This document shows positions 18,937 through 27,145 of a stretch of DNA of 48,709 nucleotides, piece after piece. The first letter of the stretch is position 1, and each line of letters opens with the position of its first letter. Origin of the DNA: Chloroflexi bacterium HGW-Chloroflexi-3 (GTDB lineage Bacteria > Chloroflexota > Anaerolineae > Anaerolineales > Anaerolineaceae). The notes under the pieces are model-generated. The model saw only the letters and a list, made by a program, of their open reading frames with translations, was not told the DNA's origin and made no database searches. The DNA lies in NCBI GenBank assembly GCA_002842045.1, contig PHBX01000024.1, positions 1 to 48,709 on the forward strand. The letters run 5' to 3'. A program made the translations under genes and the position numbers.

Positions 18937-19758
18937 CTATTGAGAAGACCAGGTTGTTGTAAAATCTGGATATAGGGTTAATCCACCATCGACAAATAAA
19001 GTTTGTCCGGTGATATAAGCTGCATCATCGGATGCCAGAAAGGTTGTAACAACAGCGATTTCCTCTGCAGTTCCTGCACGACCTAAAGGAATATGTTTTT
19101 CCACTTCTTTCTTCCTGATAGGATCATCCACCCAGGCACGATTAATGGGGGTTATGGTAGCACCAGGACCGATTCCATTCACCCGAATACCATATTTTGC
19201 GTATTCCAATGCCAGCGTGCGAGTCAGGTTCTGCATGCCTCCTTTGCTTACAGAATAACTGAGATAGTGAGGTTTGGGAATTTCCTGATGAACGCTTGAA
19301 ATATTGATAATTGCCCCTGGTTTTTGTTTGGAAAGAAAATGCTTAATAACTTCCCTGGCAACAAGAAAAGCTCCTGTTATATTCACATCTAATATCTTTT
19401 GAAAGTCGCCGAGGCTGGTTTCATGGGAATTTCCTGCCATTTGAATGCCTGCATTGTTGATTAAAATATCCAGACCTCCGAAATTTTCAATCACATCGTC
19501 TACCATGCTGATGACTTGATCTTCTTTAGTTACATCGGCTTGTACAAGAAAATGGTTGACCCCATGCGCTTGATTGTCATGGTAGTAATTTTCCAAAACT
19601 TGATGGACTAACTCATCGGTTTTTTCTGCTTCTTTGATATTGCTACGATAATTAATAGCAGCATGGGCTCCTTCAGCAGCAAATTGAACTGCTATCGCCT
19701 GTCCAATTCCAGATGAAGCTCCAGTCACTAAAACTTTTTTTCCGCTAAGACCTTTCAA
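18937..19758 (-). CDS. SDR oxidoreductase, glucose 1-dehydrogenase-like
   Basis: Classical short-chain dehydrogenase of 273 residues with TGASSGIG (cofactor), NNAGIQM, catalytic YSVSKG and the C-terminal ITGQTLFVDGG. The VDGGLTLYP ending and overall pattern are typical of the glucose/ribitol dehydrogenase-like branch. The substrate is not certain; oxidation of glucose to gluconolactone would fit the sugar context. It starts at TTG (19758) with a GAGGG site just upstream. It precedes nnrE in the same orientation. Confidence 0.82.
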   Translation of the reverse strand: MKGLSGKKVLVTGASSGIGQAIAVQFAAEGAHAAINYRSNIKEAEKTDELVHQVLENYYHDNQAHGVNHFLVQADVTKEDQVISMVDDVIENFGGLDILINNAGIQMAGNSHETSLGDFQKILDVNITGAFLVAREVIKHFLSKQKPGAIINISSVHQEIPKPHYLSYSVSKGGMQNLTRTLALEYAKYGIRVNGIGPGATITPINRAWVDDPIRKKEVEKHIPLGRAGTAEEIAVVTTFLASDDAAYITGQTLFVDGGLTLYPDFTTTWSSQ

Positions 19759-19825
19759 AATTCCCTCGCTTTCCTAAAAAACACAAAATTGTTGCCAGAG
19801 GCTATAATCCTTTTGTAAATTTAAT

Positions 19826-20743
19826 TTATGCTTTGTAAATATCAATCATTGAACCCAACAATTTTAATGCGTGTTCCCGCTCGCGTTGGAAAGCATTTCT
19901 GCCAATAATGGAACCAAACCCTCCACCATCTCGAATGGCGTGAATTTCCTCAAGTATTACCGTGTCAGATTCCTTTTTTGCACCACCAGAAAATATTAAA
20001 ATTCTTCGCCCATTAAATGCACTCTGGACAACATGCCTGACCCGATTTGTCAGGGTGTCTCGTGGAATATCGTATTGTTCATAAACTTTTTTAGCTGCAG
20101 CTAATTCAATATTTGCAGTGGGGAGTTTAACTTTAATGATGTTTGCCCCTAATTGTGCTGCAATTTGTGCTGAATAGGCAATAATGTCAAGTGCAGTTTC
20201 GCCCTGGGAGGATATGGATGACCCGCGCGCATAAGACCAGACAACAACTGGTAAACCGACAGATTTTGCTTGTCTGGTAAGATTCATCAATTGTTCGTAA
20301 AGTAAACGTCTTTCTGAAGTTCCGGGGTAGATCGTATAACCAACGGCAGTACACCCCAACCGGAGAGCATCTTCGATCGCAGCGGTTTGGGCTCCAAGGG
20401 GATCCTTTTCATCCTGCAGAATATCGTGACTATTCAACTTAAGGATCAACGGTATTTCACCAGCGTACTCTGATGCGACAGCTTCTATAAATCCGAGCGG
20501 GGCAGCATAGGCATTGAGACCGGCTTCGATAGCTAATTCTATATGATATCGTGGGTCATACCCAGCAGGATTCGGCGCAAAGCTTCTGGCCGGGCCGTGT
20601 TCAAATCCTTGATCAACTGGCAAAATAATCATATTTCCAGTACCTTGTAATTTACCGTGATTAAACAGACGTGATAAATTTGTAAGTACTCCTGGATTTT
20701 CACTTTGATACCAACTTAATATTTCTTTTGTTTTTGTGGTCAT
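19826..20743 (-). CDS. Class I fructose-bisphosphate aldolase (FbaB/DhnA type)
   Basis: Schiff-base aldolase of 305 residues that splits fructose 1,6-bisphosphate into dihydroxyacetone phosphate and glyceraldehyde 3-phosphate, part of glycolysis and gluconeogenesis. Motifs: PVDQGFEHGPARSF, GLNAYAAPLGF, ANIIKVKLPT (probable Schiff-base lysine) and FSGGAKKES. This is the DhnA/FbaB-type archaeal-like aldolase, not the class II metal enzyme. AGGAG before the ATG supports the start. It may have a broader role with related ketose phosphates. Confidence 0.88.
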   Translation of the reverse strand: MTTKTKEILSWYQSENPGVLTNLSRLFNHGKLQGTGNMIILPVDQGFEHGPARSFAPNPAGYDPRYHIELAIEAGLNAYAAPLGFIEAVASEYAGEIPLILKLNSHDILQDEKDPLGAQTAAIEDALRLGCTAVGYTIYPGTSERRLLYEQLMNLTRQAKSVGLPVVVWSYARGSSISSQGETALDIIAYSAQIAAQLGANIIKVKLPTANIELAAAKKVYEQYDIPRDTLTNRVRHVVQSAFNGRRILIFSGGAKKESDTVILEEIHAIRDGGGFGSIIGRNAFQREREHALKLLGSMIDIYKA

Positions 20744-20795
20744 TTTTTTCTCCTAATTTGCTAATATTTTTTCTTTTAAATTATTTATCATTTAT

Positions 20796-23456
20796 TTAGT
20801 GCATTTGCTGTAAGAGATATCCAGCCAATCCAGTCCAACCTGTTTGGTGACTGGCGCCTAATCCGGATCCATTTTCACTGTTGAAGTATTCATAGAACAG
20901 AATGTAATTATTCCAATCAGGGTCGTCCTTGTATTCCATATTGTCGATATTGATTGGACGGTTGCCTTCATCATTTTTTAAGAACAACCTGATCAGACGG
21001 TCAGATAAATCCTGAGCTACTTGTTGTAAATTCATATAATTTCCTGAACGAGTTGGGCACTCAACCACTAAATCATCTCCATAATAATCGTAAAATTTAT
21101 ACAGAGATTCTATGATTAGAAAATTAATTGGGAACCAGATCGGACCACGCCAGTTGGAGTTTCCCCCAAATAATCCACTCTCTGACTCGGCTGGTTGATA
21201 ATTTATCCTGAACTCTTTTCCTTGATATGAAAATTGGTATGGATTTTCCTGATGGTATTTAGAAAGAGAACGGATTCCATATTCTGATAGAAATTCATTG
21301 GGATCCAGTAGATATCTTAATTCACTAATCAACCGTTCACGTGTCAGGATTGAGAGGATATGACGTCTACCGACCCCCTCTAGTTCTGCGCTGGCCATAT
21401 TTCCACTTAAATGTGGGCGTTGTTCAGTGAACCACTGCATTCGGCGGGTAAAATCAGGCATGGATTCCTGAACTTCGGGCTCCAATGTTTCGATTGCTAT
21501 GAGTGGCATCAATCCTACCAGAGAACGTACTTTCAATGGCACGATGTTTCCATCCGGCAGATGAAGAGCATCATAGAAAAAGCCATCATTGTCATTCCAT
21601 AAACAGTGCCCCTGTCCTCCACAATTTGTCATGGCGTTGGCGATACCAAGGAAATGTTCATAAAATTTTGAAGCCAGGTCCTGATAAATTGGATTCTCTT
21701 TTGCCAGTTCCAGAGAAATTTTTAACATGCCCAGGCTATAAAACGCCATCCAGGCGGTTCCATCGGATTGATCAATATGACCACCGGTGGGTAATTGGTG
21801 GCTTCTATCAAATATGCTGATATTATCAAGTCCCAAAAAGCCACCCTGGAAAATATTATTCCCATCAGCATCTTTTCGATTTGTCCACCAGGTAAAATTT
21901 AGCAACATTTTCTGGAATACCCTTTCCAAGAATTCTCGATCGGGTTTTCCCTGTTGTTTTGCGTCAATTTCATAAACTTTCCATGCAGCCCAGGCATGAA
22001 CTGGTGGGTTCACATCCCCAAATGCCCACTCATAAGCTGGTAACTGCCCGTTTGGGTGCATATACCATTCACGTGCCATTAGAACTAACTGCCGTTTGGC
22101 AAAATCAGAATCGATCACAGCCAGGGGGATGGTATGGAACGCCAGGTCCCAGGCCGCATACCATGGATATTCCCATTTATCCGGCATGGAAATAATATCG
22201 AAATTTGTCAGGTGAGTCCATTGATGGTTTCTTCCATTCTTACGACGCTTTGGGGGAATAGGTGTTCCTGGATCACCTTGCAGCCATTGTTCGACATCAT
22301 AATAATACAATTGCTTGTTCCACAACATTCCGGCAAATGCCTGTCTTTGAATGGATGCCGCATCCTCAGATAATCCTTTTGGTTGTTTGGCAGCATAGAA
22401 TTCATTGGCTTCAGAAATTCTGCGAGAAAAGAGTTCTTCAAACTGACTGAATGGATTTCTGTGTTTCTTGTTGGAAATTCGCAATTGAACGCTGTAGGAT
22501 TGGCCAGACTCAATGACTTTGTGAAAGTATGCAGCTACTTTTGTCCCGGATTTATCAGGGTTGATAGCGTCTTTTTCTGACTCTATCAAATAGCGATGGA
22601 AGGAATCTTTTTTATAGGGATTATCATTTTCAATGTTGGAAATACGCTGAAAATTTGTCTCGTTTTCTGTGAAAAGCAGATCTATCGCATCTTGAGCGTA
22701 TAAATAGTATTGTCCTTGTGTGGTATGGGTGCCTTTTACAGTCAAATAATTTCCGGAAGATTCTACTTGTTTCATCACCGGTTTTTCATTTACGTCACCC
22801 ATTGGACCGGCGGGATACCCCCAACTCCATGTGTTTCGATACCAGAGCGTTGGTAACAGATGTAGTTCAGCATTTTCTGGTCCGTGATTGAAAGCGCTAA
22901 TTTTGATCAAGATATCATTTTCGTCAGCCTTTGTGTACTCCACAAAAACGTCGAAAAACTTGTTTTGGTCAAAAATTCCAGTATCTACGAGTTCGAATTC
23001 TGGCTCAGTACGTCCGCGTTGTTGATTTTCCGTGATCAATTCTGTATATGGGAAGCGAGATTGTGGATATTTATACAGATATTTCATATAACTGTGGGTT
23101 GGTGTGCTGTCCAGATAAAAATACTGTTCTTTTACATCTTCACCATGATTTCCCTCCGCACCTGTTAAGCCATATAAACGTTCTTTCAAAATTGGGTCTT
23201 TTCCATTCCAGAGGGCAACCGCAAAACATAAATATTGATAACGGTCACTGATACCGGCTAACCCATCTTCGTTCCATCGATATGCCCGACTGCGAGCATG
23301 ATCATGAGGGAAATAATCCCAGGAGGTTCCAAATTCACTATAATCCTCACGTACAGTCCCCCAGGCACGTTCACTGAGATAAGGTCCCCAATTTTTCCAA
23401 TTATTTTCGCGCTTTCGATAACCGTCAAGACGGATTTGTTCTGCTGTTTTTTTCAC
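20796..23456 (-). CDS. MGH1-like glycoside hydrolase (GH63-type glucosidase)
   Basis: A large 886-residue cytoplasmic-looking glycoside hydrolase of the GH63/MGH1 group. It begins with DHARSRAYRWNEDG and has SWDYFPHD, PWYAAWDLAFHT, NLAFGDV-like and WRGPIWFP segments with conserved acidic residues, the last near NSNWRGPIWF. Members trim alpha-glucose or hydrolyse glucosyl- and mannosyl-glycerate; the substrate here is unknown. It has no signal peptide. The start is chosen at GTG 23456, because the AGGAG at 23469-23465 lies 8 bp away; the earlier GTG at 23465 overlaps that site and cannot be used. A phosphate-sugar role alongside GH133 is likely. Confidence 0.85.
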   Translation of the reverse strand: MKKTAEQIRLDGYRKRENNWKNWGPYLSERAWGTVREDYSEFGTSWDYFPHDHARSRAYRWNEDGLAGISDRYQYLCFAVALWNGKDPILKERLYGLTGAEGNHGEDVKEQYFYLDSTPTHSYMKYLYKYPQSRFPYTELITENQQRGRTEPEFELVDTGIFDQNKFFDVFVEYTKADENDILIKISAFNHGPENAELHLLPTLWYRNTWSWGYPAGPMGDVNEKPVMKQVESSGNYLTVKGTHTTQGQYYLYAQDAIDLLFTENETNFQRISNIENDNPYKKDSFHRYLIESEKDAINPDKSGTKVAAYFHKVIESGQSYSVQLRISNKKHRNPFSQFEELFSRRISEANEFYAAKQPKGLSEDAASIQRQAFAGMLWNKQLYYYDVEQWLQGDPGTPIPPKRRKNGRNHQWTHLTNFDIISMPDKWEYPWYAAWDLAFHTIPLAVIDSDFAKRQLVLMAREWYMHPNGQLPAYEWAFGDVNPPVHAWAAWKVYEIDAKQQGKPDREFLERVFQKMLLNFTWWTNRKDADGNNIFQGGFLGLDNISIFDRSHQLPTGGHIDQSDGTAWMAFYSLGMLKISLELAKENPIYQDLASKFYEHFLGIANAMTNCGGQGHCLWNDNDGFFYDALHLPDGNIVPLKVRSLVGLMPLIAIETLEPEVQESMPDFTRRMQWFTEQRPHLSGNMASAELEGVGRRHILSILTRERLISELRYLLDPNEFLSEYGIRSLSKYHQENPYQFSYQGKEFRINYQPAESESGLFGGNSNWRGPIWFPINFLIIESLYKFYDYYGDDLVVECPTRSGNYMNLQQVAQDLSDRLIRLFLKNDEGNRPINIDNMEYKDDPDWNNYILFYEYFNSENGSGLGASHQTGWTGLAGYLLQQMH

Positions 23457-23465
23457 TCTTTTCAC

Positions 23466-23745
23466 TCCTGCCTTTATCTTTTTTTGATGCCATTGATATC
23501 CAGAATAATGGTTGGATTTCGATCATTATCTGCTCAATCTTGCACCGCACCAAATTTTTGCATATAACCCAATAGTTATTTAATCTATTTTTATGATTAA
23601 GCTTACCTGTTTGACGTCATTGCGACCGCATCTCTTACATTATTCTTACATGATATCGATGAGCATTCCAGTCTTTATAGGTAAGAATTCAATTGAAAAG
23701 AACGTCTTATCTATTGAAAGAGAAAATTGAAGAAAGGAAATGAAA
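23466..23745. other. Divergent intergenic region
   Basis: About 280 bp separate the glucosidase gene from thioredoxin, both reading outward. The region is AT-rich. I find no clear terminator, RNA gene or repeat; promoters for both directions must lie here, but I cannot pick defensible hexamers. Confidence 0.4.
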
Positions 23746-24084
23746 ATGAACAAACCGCTTCACATTACAGATAGGGAATTTCAAGAAAAAGTATTGGATT
23801 CTTCAATTCCGGTAATTGTTGACTTTTGGGCTCCATGGTGTGGTCCATGTAAGTTTATTGCGCCTATCCTCGATAAAATCGCCGCTGATTTTGAAGGTAA
23901 GGTATTGATTACCAAAGTAAACACGGATGAGAACCCTGAATGGGCAACCAAATTAGGAGTGCAAGGGATTCCAACCTTGTTGTTTGTCTCCCAGGGTGAG
24001 ATTAAATCCCGATTGGTTGGCGCAGCTCCTGCTCCGCAAATTATTACAAAAATTAATGAGTTGTTGCCAGTTACTACCGGGTAA
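23746..24084 (+). CDS. trxA: Thioredoxin
   Basis: A 112-residue thioredoxin with the redox motif WCGPC (C32, C35) in DFWAPWCGPCKF, then VNTDENPEWATKLGVQGIPTLLF with the cis-proline. It reduces disulfides and could be the electron donor for the peroxiredoxin-like protein encoded 72 bp downstream. ATG 23746 lies 7 bp after AAAGGA, so I prefer it to the in-frame ATG at 23740. The same orientation and short gap suggest a two-gene operon. Confidence 0.94.
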   Translation: MNKPLHITDREFQEKVLDSSIPVIVDFWAPWCGPCKFIAPILDKIAADFEGKVLITKVNTDENPEWATKLGVQGIPTLLFVSQGEIKSRLVGAAPAPQIITKINELLPVTTG

Positions 24085-24156
24085 ATATTTGATTTAGACC
24101 CATCTGATCTAAATTCATTATGCGAGTTTAGATCAGAATTTAATGAAAGGATATGG

Positions 24157-24705
24157 ATGAGAATAAGTCTGGCTGGACAGAAAGCAAATGAAATTATTCT
24201 AAGCACAGTAGAAGGTGAAACTTTTATCCTCTCAGAAGAACTTCAAAAAGGCAAAAATGTTTTACTGGTCTTTTTAAGGCATCTGGGTTGACTACCCTGT
24301 CGTGAACATGCTGAACAGTTGTGCCAGCGTCAGGATGAATTTGAACAGTTGAACACCAGAGTGGTTATCATCTCATTCGGAACATTACCCGCCTTGCAAG
24401 CATGGATGAAGGAAACCTGTAATGCATTTGATGTTCTCCTGGATCCAGATCGGGCAGTCTATCGCGCTTACCAACTAGAAGAATCGCGCTGGAGGTCCTG
24501 GAGCCCAAAAACCTTGTGGACCTATGCCAGATTGTTGCTTTCTGGTAGAAAATGGCTTCCGAAAGAAGGGGATACCTCCCAAATGGGCGGTGATTTTATT
24601 ATTGATTCTAAGGGAATGGTCAGGCTGGCATACAGAAGTAAGGAACCCGCTGATCGACCATCTGTCAACAAATTATTGGAAATTTTAAAACAATTAAAAC
24701 GATAA
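24157..24705 (+). CDS. Peroxiredoxin-like protein, candidate selenoprotein (in-frame TGA at 24289-24291)
   Basis: AhpC/TSA_2-type thioredoxin-fold protein, 182 codons counting the TGA, family related to vertebrate SelU/PRXL2. The ATG at 24157 has AAAGGA 5 bp upstream. Codon 45 is TGA, in frame, placed exactly where the family has the first cysteine of its redox motif: FLRHLG, then TGA, then LPCREH with C48. Read as selenocysteine it gives a UxxC redox centre. The frame continues with a full-length family pattern (QLCQRQDEFEQL, GDFIIDSKGMVRLAYRS). A hairpin with arms at 24296-24302 and 24328-24334 (one mismatch) follows, with an apical region about 24 nt after the TGA, but it is not a strong SECIS. 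Alternative: a TGC/TGT Cys codon mutated to TGA, making a broken gene. Thioredoxin lies just upstream. Confidence 0.72.
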
Positions 24706-24768
24706 TTGAAGTTTGCAATTTATTAGTTGATTTTGGAAAATACTTTAAATTTTCCAGGTGGTTATGTG

Positions 24769-24797
24769 TTGACTTACTTTGAAAAAATTGCTACCAT
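24769..24797 (+). promoter_or_regulatory. Sigma70-type promoter for tRNA-like RNA copy 1
   Basis: TTGACT (24769-24774), exactly 17 bases, then TACCAT (24792-24797). The -10 box ends 9 bases before the repeat starts at 24807, so transcription would begin at or a couple of bases before the repeat. The copy at 36683 has the same spacings, which strengthens the call. Confidence 0.6.
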
Positions 24798-24806
24798 ACT
24801 CACATT

Positions 24807-24950
24807 GATCAACTACCGCAGCGTGCCGGGTAAGTGAGAACCAGCGTTCGTCAGGTTAGCTGTTTTGCAGAGCCCGCCGCACAAATGACACGGATTCAGG
24901 ATTTTGACTTATAACCCGGAGGTCAGTGGTTCGAATCCACTCCCCGCTAC
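24807..24950 (+). ncRNA. tRNA-fMet-like RNA gene, copy 1 (unusual 144-nt form)
   Basis: The last 45 bases are a tRNA 3' half: ATAACCC anticodon-arm 3' side, a perfect T-arm (AGTGG/CCACT around TTCGAAT) and acceptor strand CCCCGCT. The ATAACCC plus CCC stem is the initiator-tRNA pattern. The usual 5' half is missing; in its place are about 95 bases that contain a GAAC/GTTC stem followed by TCGTCAGG, the same letters that normally precede the anticodon arm. A GCAGCG stretch (24818-24823) could pair with the acceptor end with one mismatch. Copy 2 at 36683 matches 128 of 144 bases by eye, with no gaps except one insertion. It has its own promoter and terminator. It may be a tRNA-derived small RNA or a rearranged tRNA gene used as an attachment site. 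Confidence 0.55.
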
Positions 24951-24960
24951 TATTTTCCAG

Positions 24961-24982
24961 ACGACCAGAAATGGTCGTTTTT
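24961..24982 (+). terminator. Rho-independent terminator after tRNA-like RNA copy 1
   Basis: ACGACCA (24961-24967), a GAAA tetraloop and TGGTCGT (24972-24978) form a perfect 7-bp stem followed by TTTTT. It lies 10 bases after the tRNA-like 3' end. This is a textbook intrinsic terminator. Confidence 0.85.
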
Positions 24983-25120
24983 GGTTTAAACATGCGTTGA
25001 TTCCTTGAACTATTTAATTGAGAAGAGAGATTATTGTTGACTACAAAATAATTCTTTTCTTAAGACAGATCAAGGGTATCATTTCAGCAATCTCATTGCA
25101 ATATATCAATTTTGGTAGGT
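24968..25120. repeat. Flank repeat A (partner of 48450-48612)
   Basis: A diverged direct repeat of about 150 bp, non-coding, matching 48450-48612. The match begins inside the terminator loop (GAAATGG) and includes the invariant block with GTTTAAACATGCGTTGATTC. It ends at TTGGTAGGT. The two copies bracket about 23.5 kb of mosaic DNA. Confidence 0.8.
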
Positions 25121-25125
25121 TATAA

Positions 25126-25159
25126 CCTAAAAACTTATCCATATCGATAGGTTTTTAGG
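25126..25159. repeat. 14-bp stem hairpin at the edge of flank repeat A
   Basis: CCTAAAAACTTATC and GATAGGTTTTTAGG pair over 14 positions with one G-T wobble around a CATATC loop. It sits 5 bases beyond the end of the flank repeat, where the two repeat copies diverge. No T-run follows, so a transcription terminator is unlikely; a recombination or IS end is possible. Confidence 0.6.
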
Positions 25160-25326
25160 ACTTGGATGTATTTAGTATGTAAAAAACCAAGACAATTCTT
25201 ACATTTTTCATATTCCAGATCTCGGAAAATCACCGGTGCCATCTTGGTTAAATCAGGATATAGAATGGTATATTTTCGATAAATATATATTCAAAATTTT
25301 CACTTATGCCTTCGATTTTAATTTTC
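25160..25326. other. Gene-free AT-rich stretch
   Basis: I see no coding frame, RNA gene or clear repeat between the hairpin and the degenerate tRNA remnant. Confidence 0.4.
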
Positions 25327-25391
25327 ACTCGTAACCTTGTGGTCGGTAATTCAAATCCTCTTCCCGCTTCAATTTTCGAAAAGCAAAATTG
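25327..25391 (+). pseudogene. Degenerate tRNA 3' half remnant
   Basis: CTCGTAACC, then GGTCGGTAATTCAAATCC, then CTTCCCGCTTC keep the order of an anticodon arm, T-arm and acceptor strand similar to the tRNA-like repeats nearby, but the T-stem and anticodon stem are broken. It is followed by CAATTTT/AAAATTG (25370-25376, 25385-25391), a weak hairpin in the place of the copy 1 terminator. This looks like an older, decayed copy of the same locus. Confidence 0.45.
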
Positions 25392-25522
25392 TGGTTGATA
25401 TTGATCAACCATACGACTGACCAATAAGGTTTTATTAATCTAGCAATTTTTAGATCGGTTGGCCAAGATGCTTGCAATCATTGGCGAGAGATCATTTTCA
25501 CTAAACGGTAAAATTAACGTAC

Positions 25523-25807
25523 ATGATCTCTCCACTTCAAAAGACTAAACTATTTGCCCCGACCTCCCGAACCCGGTGGGTAGGACAGCCGCGCCTGTCG
25601 GACCACTTGAATGCGATTCTGTCACCTGGCTGCAAAGCAGCGCTCTTATCAGCGCCAGCGGGATCGGGTATGACCACCATAGCCATCCAGTGGCTGGTCA
25701 GCCAAAAAGGATTGCCAGCAGCTTGGGTTTTGCTGGATGAGCGCGATAACCAGCCAGCCCTCTTTTTTCGTTATCTAATTATCTTTTTGGCTCTCAGATT
25801 TTTTTAA
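25523..25807 (+). pseudogene. MalT/LuxR-family ATP-dependent regulator, N-terminal fragment
   Basis: Begins like large LuxR-type STAND regulators: TKLFAPTSRTRWVGQPRLSD and LLSAPAGSGMTT. The intact family is about 900 residues with an ATPase, TPR-like repeats and a C-terminal HTH; here it ends after 94 codons, with the family match lost at FFRYL. The Walker A motif usually reads SAPAGFGKTT; here the catalytic lysine is methionine and F is serine. The fragment is cut by insertion of the sugar-use cluster that begins about 90 bp later. It is not functional as such. Confidence 0.75.
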
Positions 25808-25896
25808 TTGCCAATATGTTGGCACTGCTTGCATGCCAATATAATAAAATTAACAAAATAAAAAAGTAGCAGTATTCGGCGTTGTTTGGTATTGAA

Positions 25897-27054
25897 TTAT
25901 TGTTTTTGGCTCTCTTGCGCAAATTCCGTACCTAATATATCAAACGGTGCAGGTGTTTTGCAGTCATTTTGGATTTCAATAAATCGGTTATCTTTACTTG
26001 ACTCTAATATCCCTGTTAAGACTTCAAGAACATGTAACGCAAGCTCTCCAGATGCACGTTGTTTTTTAGCATATCTTATGGCATAAGCCATGTCTGCCAA
26101 ACCAATGCCACGTGAATTATCAATGTATCCAAATTCCAATGGATATTCTTCGAATTTCCCTGATCCTTTGCGAACCAACACTTTATCACCGTTTTGTTTC
26201 ATAGGGTTCAAGGATATTCCTCCAAACATATTCGGGTCGGGAACGATTATTTGCCCTTCCTCACCAAAAATCTCTATTAGCGGAAGCTTGGATTCCCAAT
26301 AAGAAAAATTCATATCCCAGTTAAGAGTCAGGTTCGCTATGACATTATTTTTAAATTCAAGCAGACTTGATACATGAGTATCAACTTCACATGGAAACTG
26401 CTCACCATGACGAATTGAACCTGTTATTGTACGTGTGTTATGTGTGAGCTTGGTGAAGCTGGCCACACGCCTGACCGCTCCAAATAGCACCACCATGGCT
26501 GTCACATAGTATGGACCCATGTCAAAAAGAGGTCCTCCGCCTTTCTGATACAGGAATTCTGGGTGATGATGAAATGACTCTGGTCCCCTTGACAGCATCA
26601 ACGCATTGCAAAAAATTGGTTTGCCGATCAGGTTGTCATTTAACAGCTTTTTAACTGTCTGCAAACCACCGCCCAAAAACGTATCTGGCGCACAACCGAT
26701 ATACAAACCTCTTTTTTTGGCGAGCAACAAGAGTTCTCTTCCGTCTTCTACTCTTACGGCGAGAGGCTTTTCACTGTATACGTTTTTTCCACTCAATAAT
26801 GCTTTCCTTGATATTTCCGCATGAGCCGTTGGAATTGTAAGATTCAAAATTATCTCGACTTTTTGATCTTTCAGCAGCTCACCCACTGTCATGGCTTTGA
26901 TTTGGTATTTCTTTGCCTGCAGCTGCGCTCTGTCCATTCGCTTATCAGCGCAACCATATATTTCAGCAATCATGGAAAACTTCCGTTGAATATTAGTGAT
27001 ATAAATGTTGCTTATCATGCCACAGCCGATAACACCGATTTTTACTGTTTCCAT
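25897..27054 (-). CDS. Gfo/Idh/MocA family oxidoreductase
   Basis: NAD(P)-dependent sugar or sugar-derivative dehydrogenase of 385 residues. The Rossmann domain has KIGVIGCGMISNIY at the N-terminus; EKPLAVRVEDGREL carries the EKP catalytic-region motif and GGGPLFDMGPYYVTAM lies in the active-site cleft. Start ATG 27054 is preceded by AAGG six bases upstream, so I prefer it over the longer frame from 27075. It is the last gene of the minus-strand sugar-use cluster. Substrate unknown; the cluster context suggests a modified sugar, such as an inositol or uronate type, without proof. Confidence 0.85.
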   Translation of the reverse strand: METVKIGVIGCGMISNIYITNIQRKFSMIAEIYGCADKRMDRAQLQAKKYQIKAMTVGELLKDQKVEIILNLTIPTAHAEISRKALLSGKNVYSEKPLAVRVEDGRELLLLAKKRGLYIGCAPDTFLGGGLQTVKKLLNDNLIGKPIFCNALMLSRGPESFHHHPEFLYQKGGGPLFDMGPYYVTAMVVLFGAVRRVASFTKLTHNTRTITGSIRHGEQFPCEVDTHVSSLLEFKNNVIANLTLNWDMNFSYWESKLPLIEIFGEEGQIIVPDPNMFGGISLNPMKQNGDKVLVRKGSGKFEEYPLEFGYIDNSRGIGLADMAYAIRYAKKQRASGELALHVLEVLTGILESSKDNRFIEIQNDCKTPAPFDILGTEFAQESQKQ

Positions 27055-27145
27055 ATCACGCCTTGTTTGCTTCATTTGTTAAAAAAAATGTGCTTACGAA
27101 TGCATGTTGTAGGGGCTTATAAGAAGTGTGATTTTGTTTCATAAC

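Noticed and set aside
24807..24950. tmRNA, selC tRNA-Sec or a group I intron in the tRNA-like repeat
   Set aside because: There is no tmRNA tag frame or tmRNA 5' end, no selC anticodon (TCA in CTTCAAA) or long variable arm, and the interruption is far too short for a group I intron.
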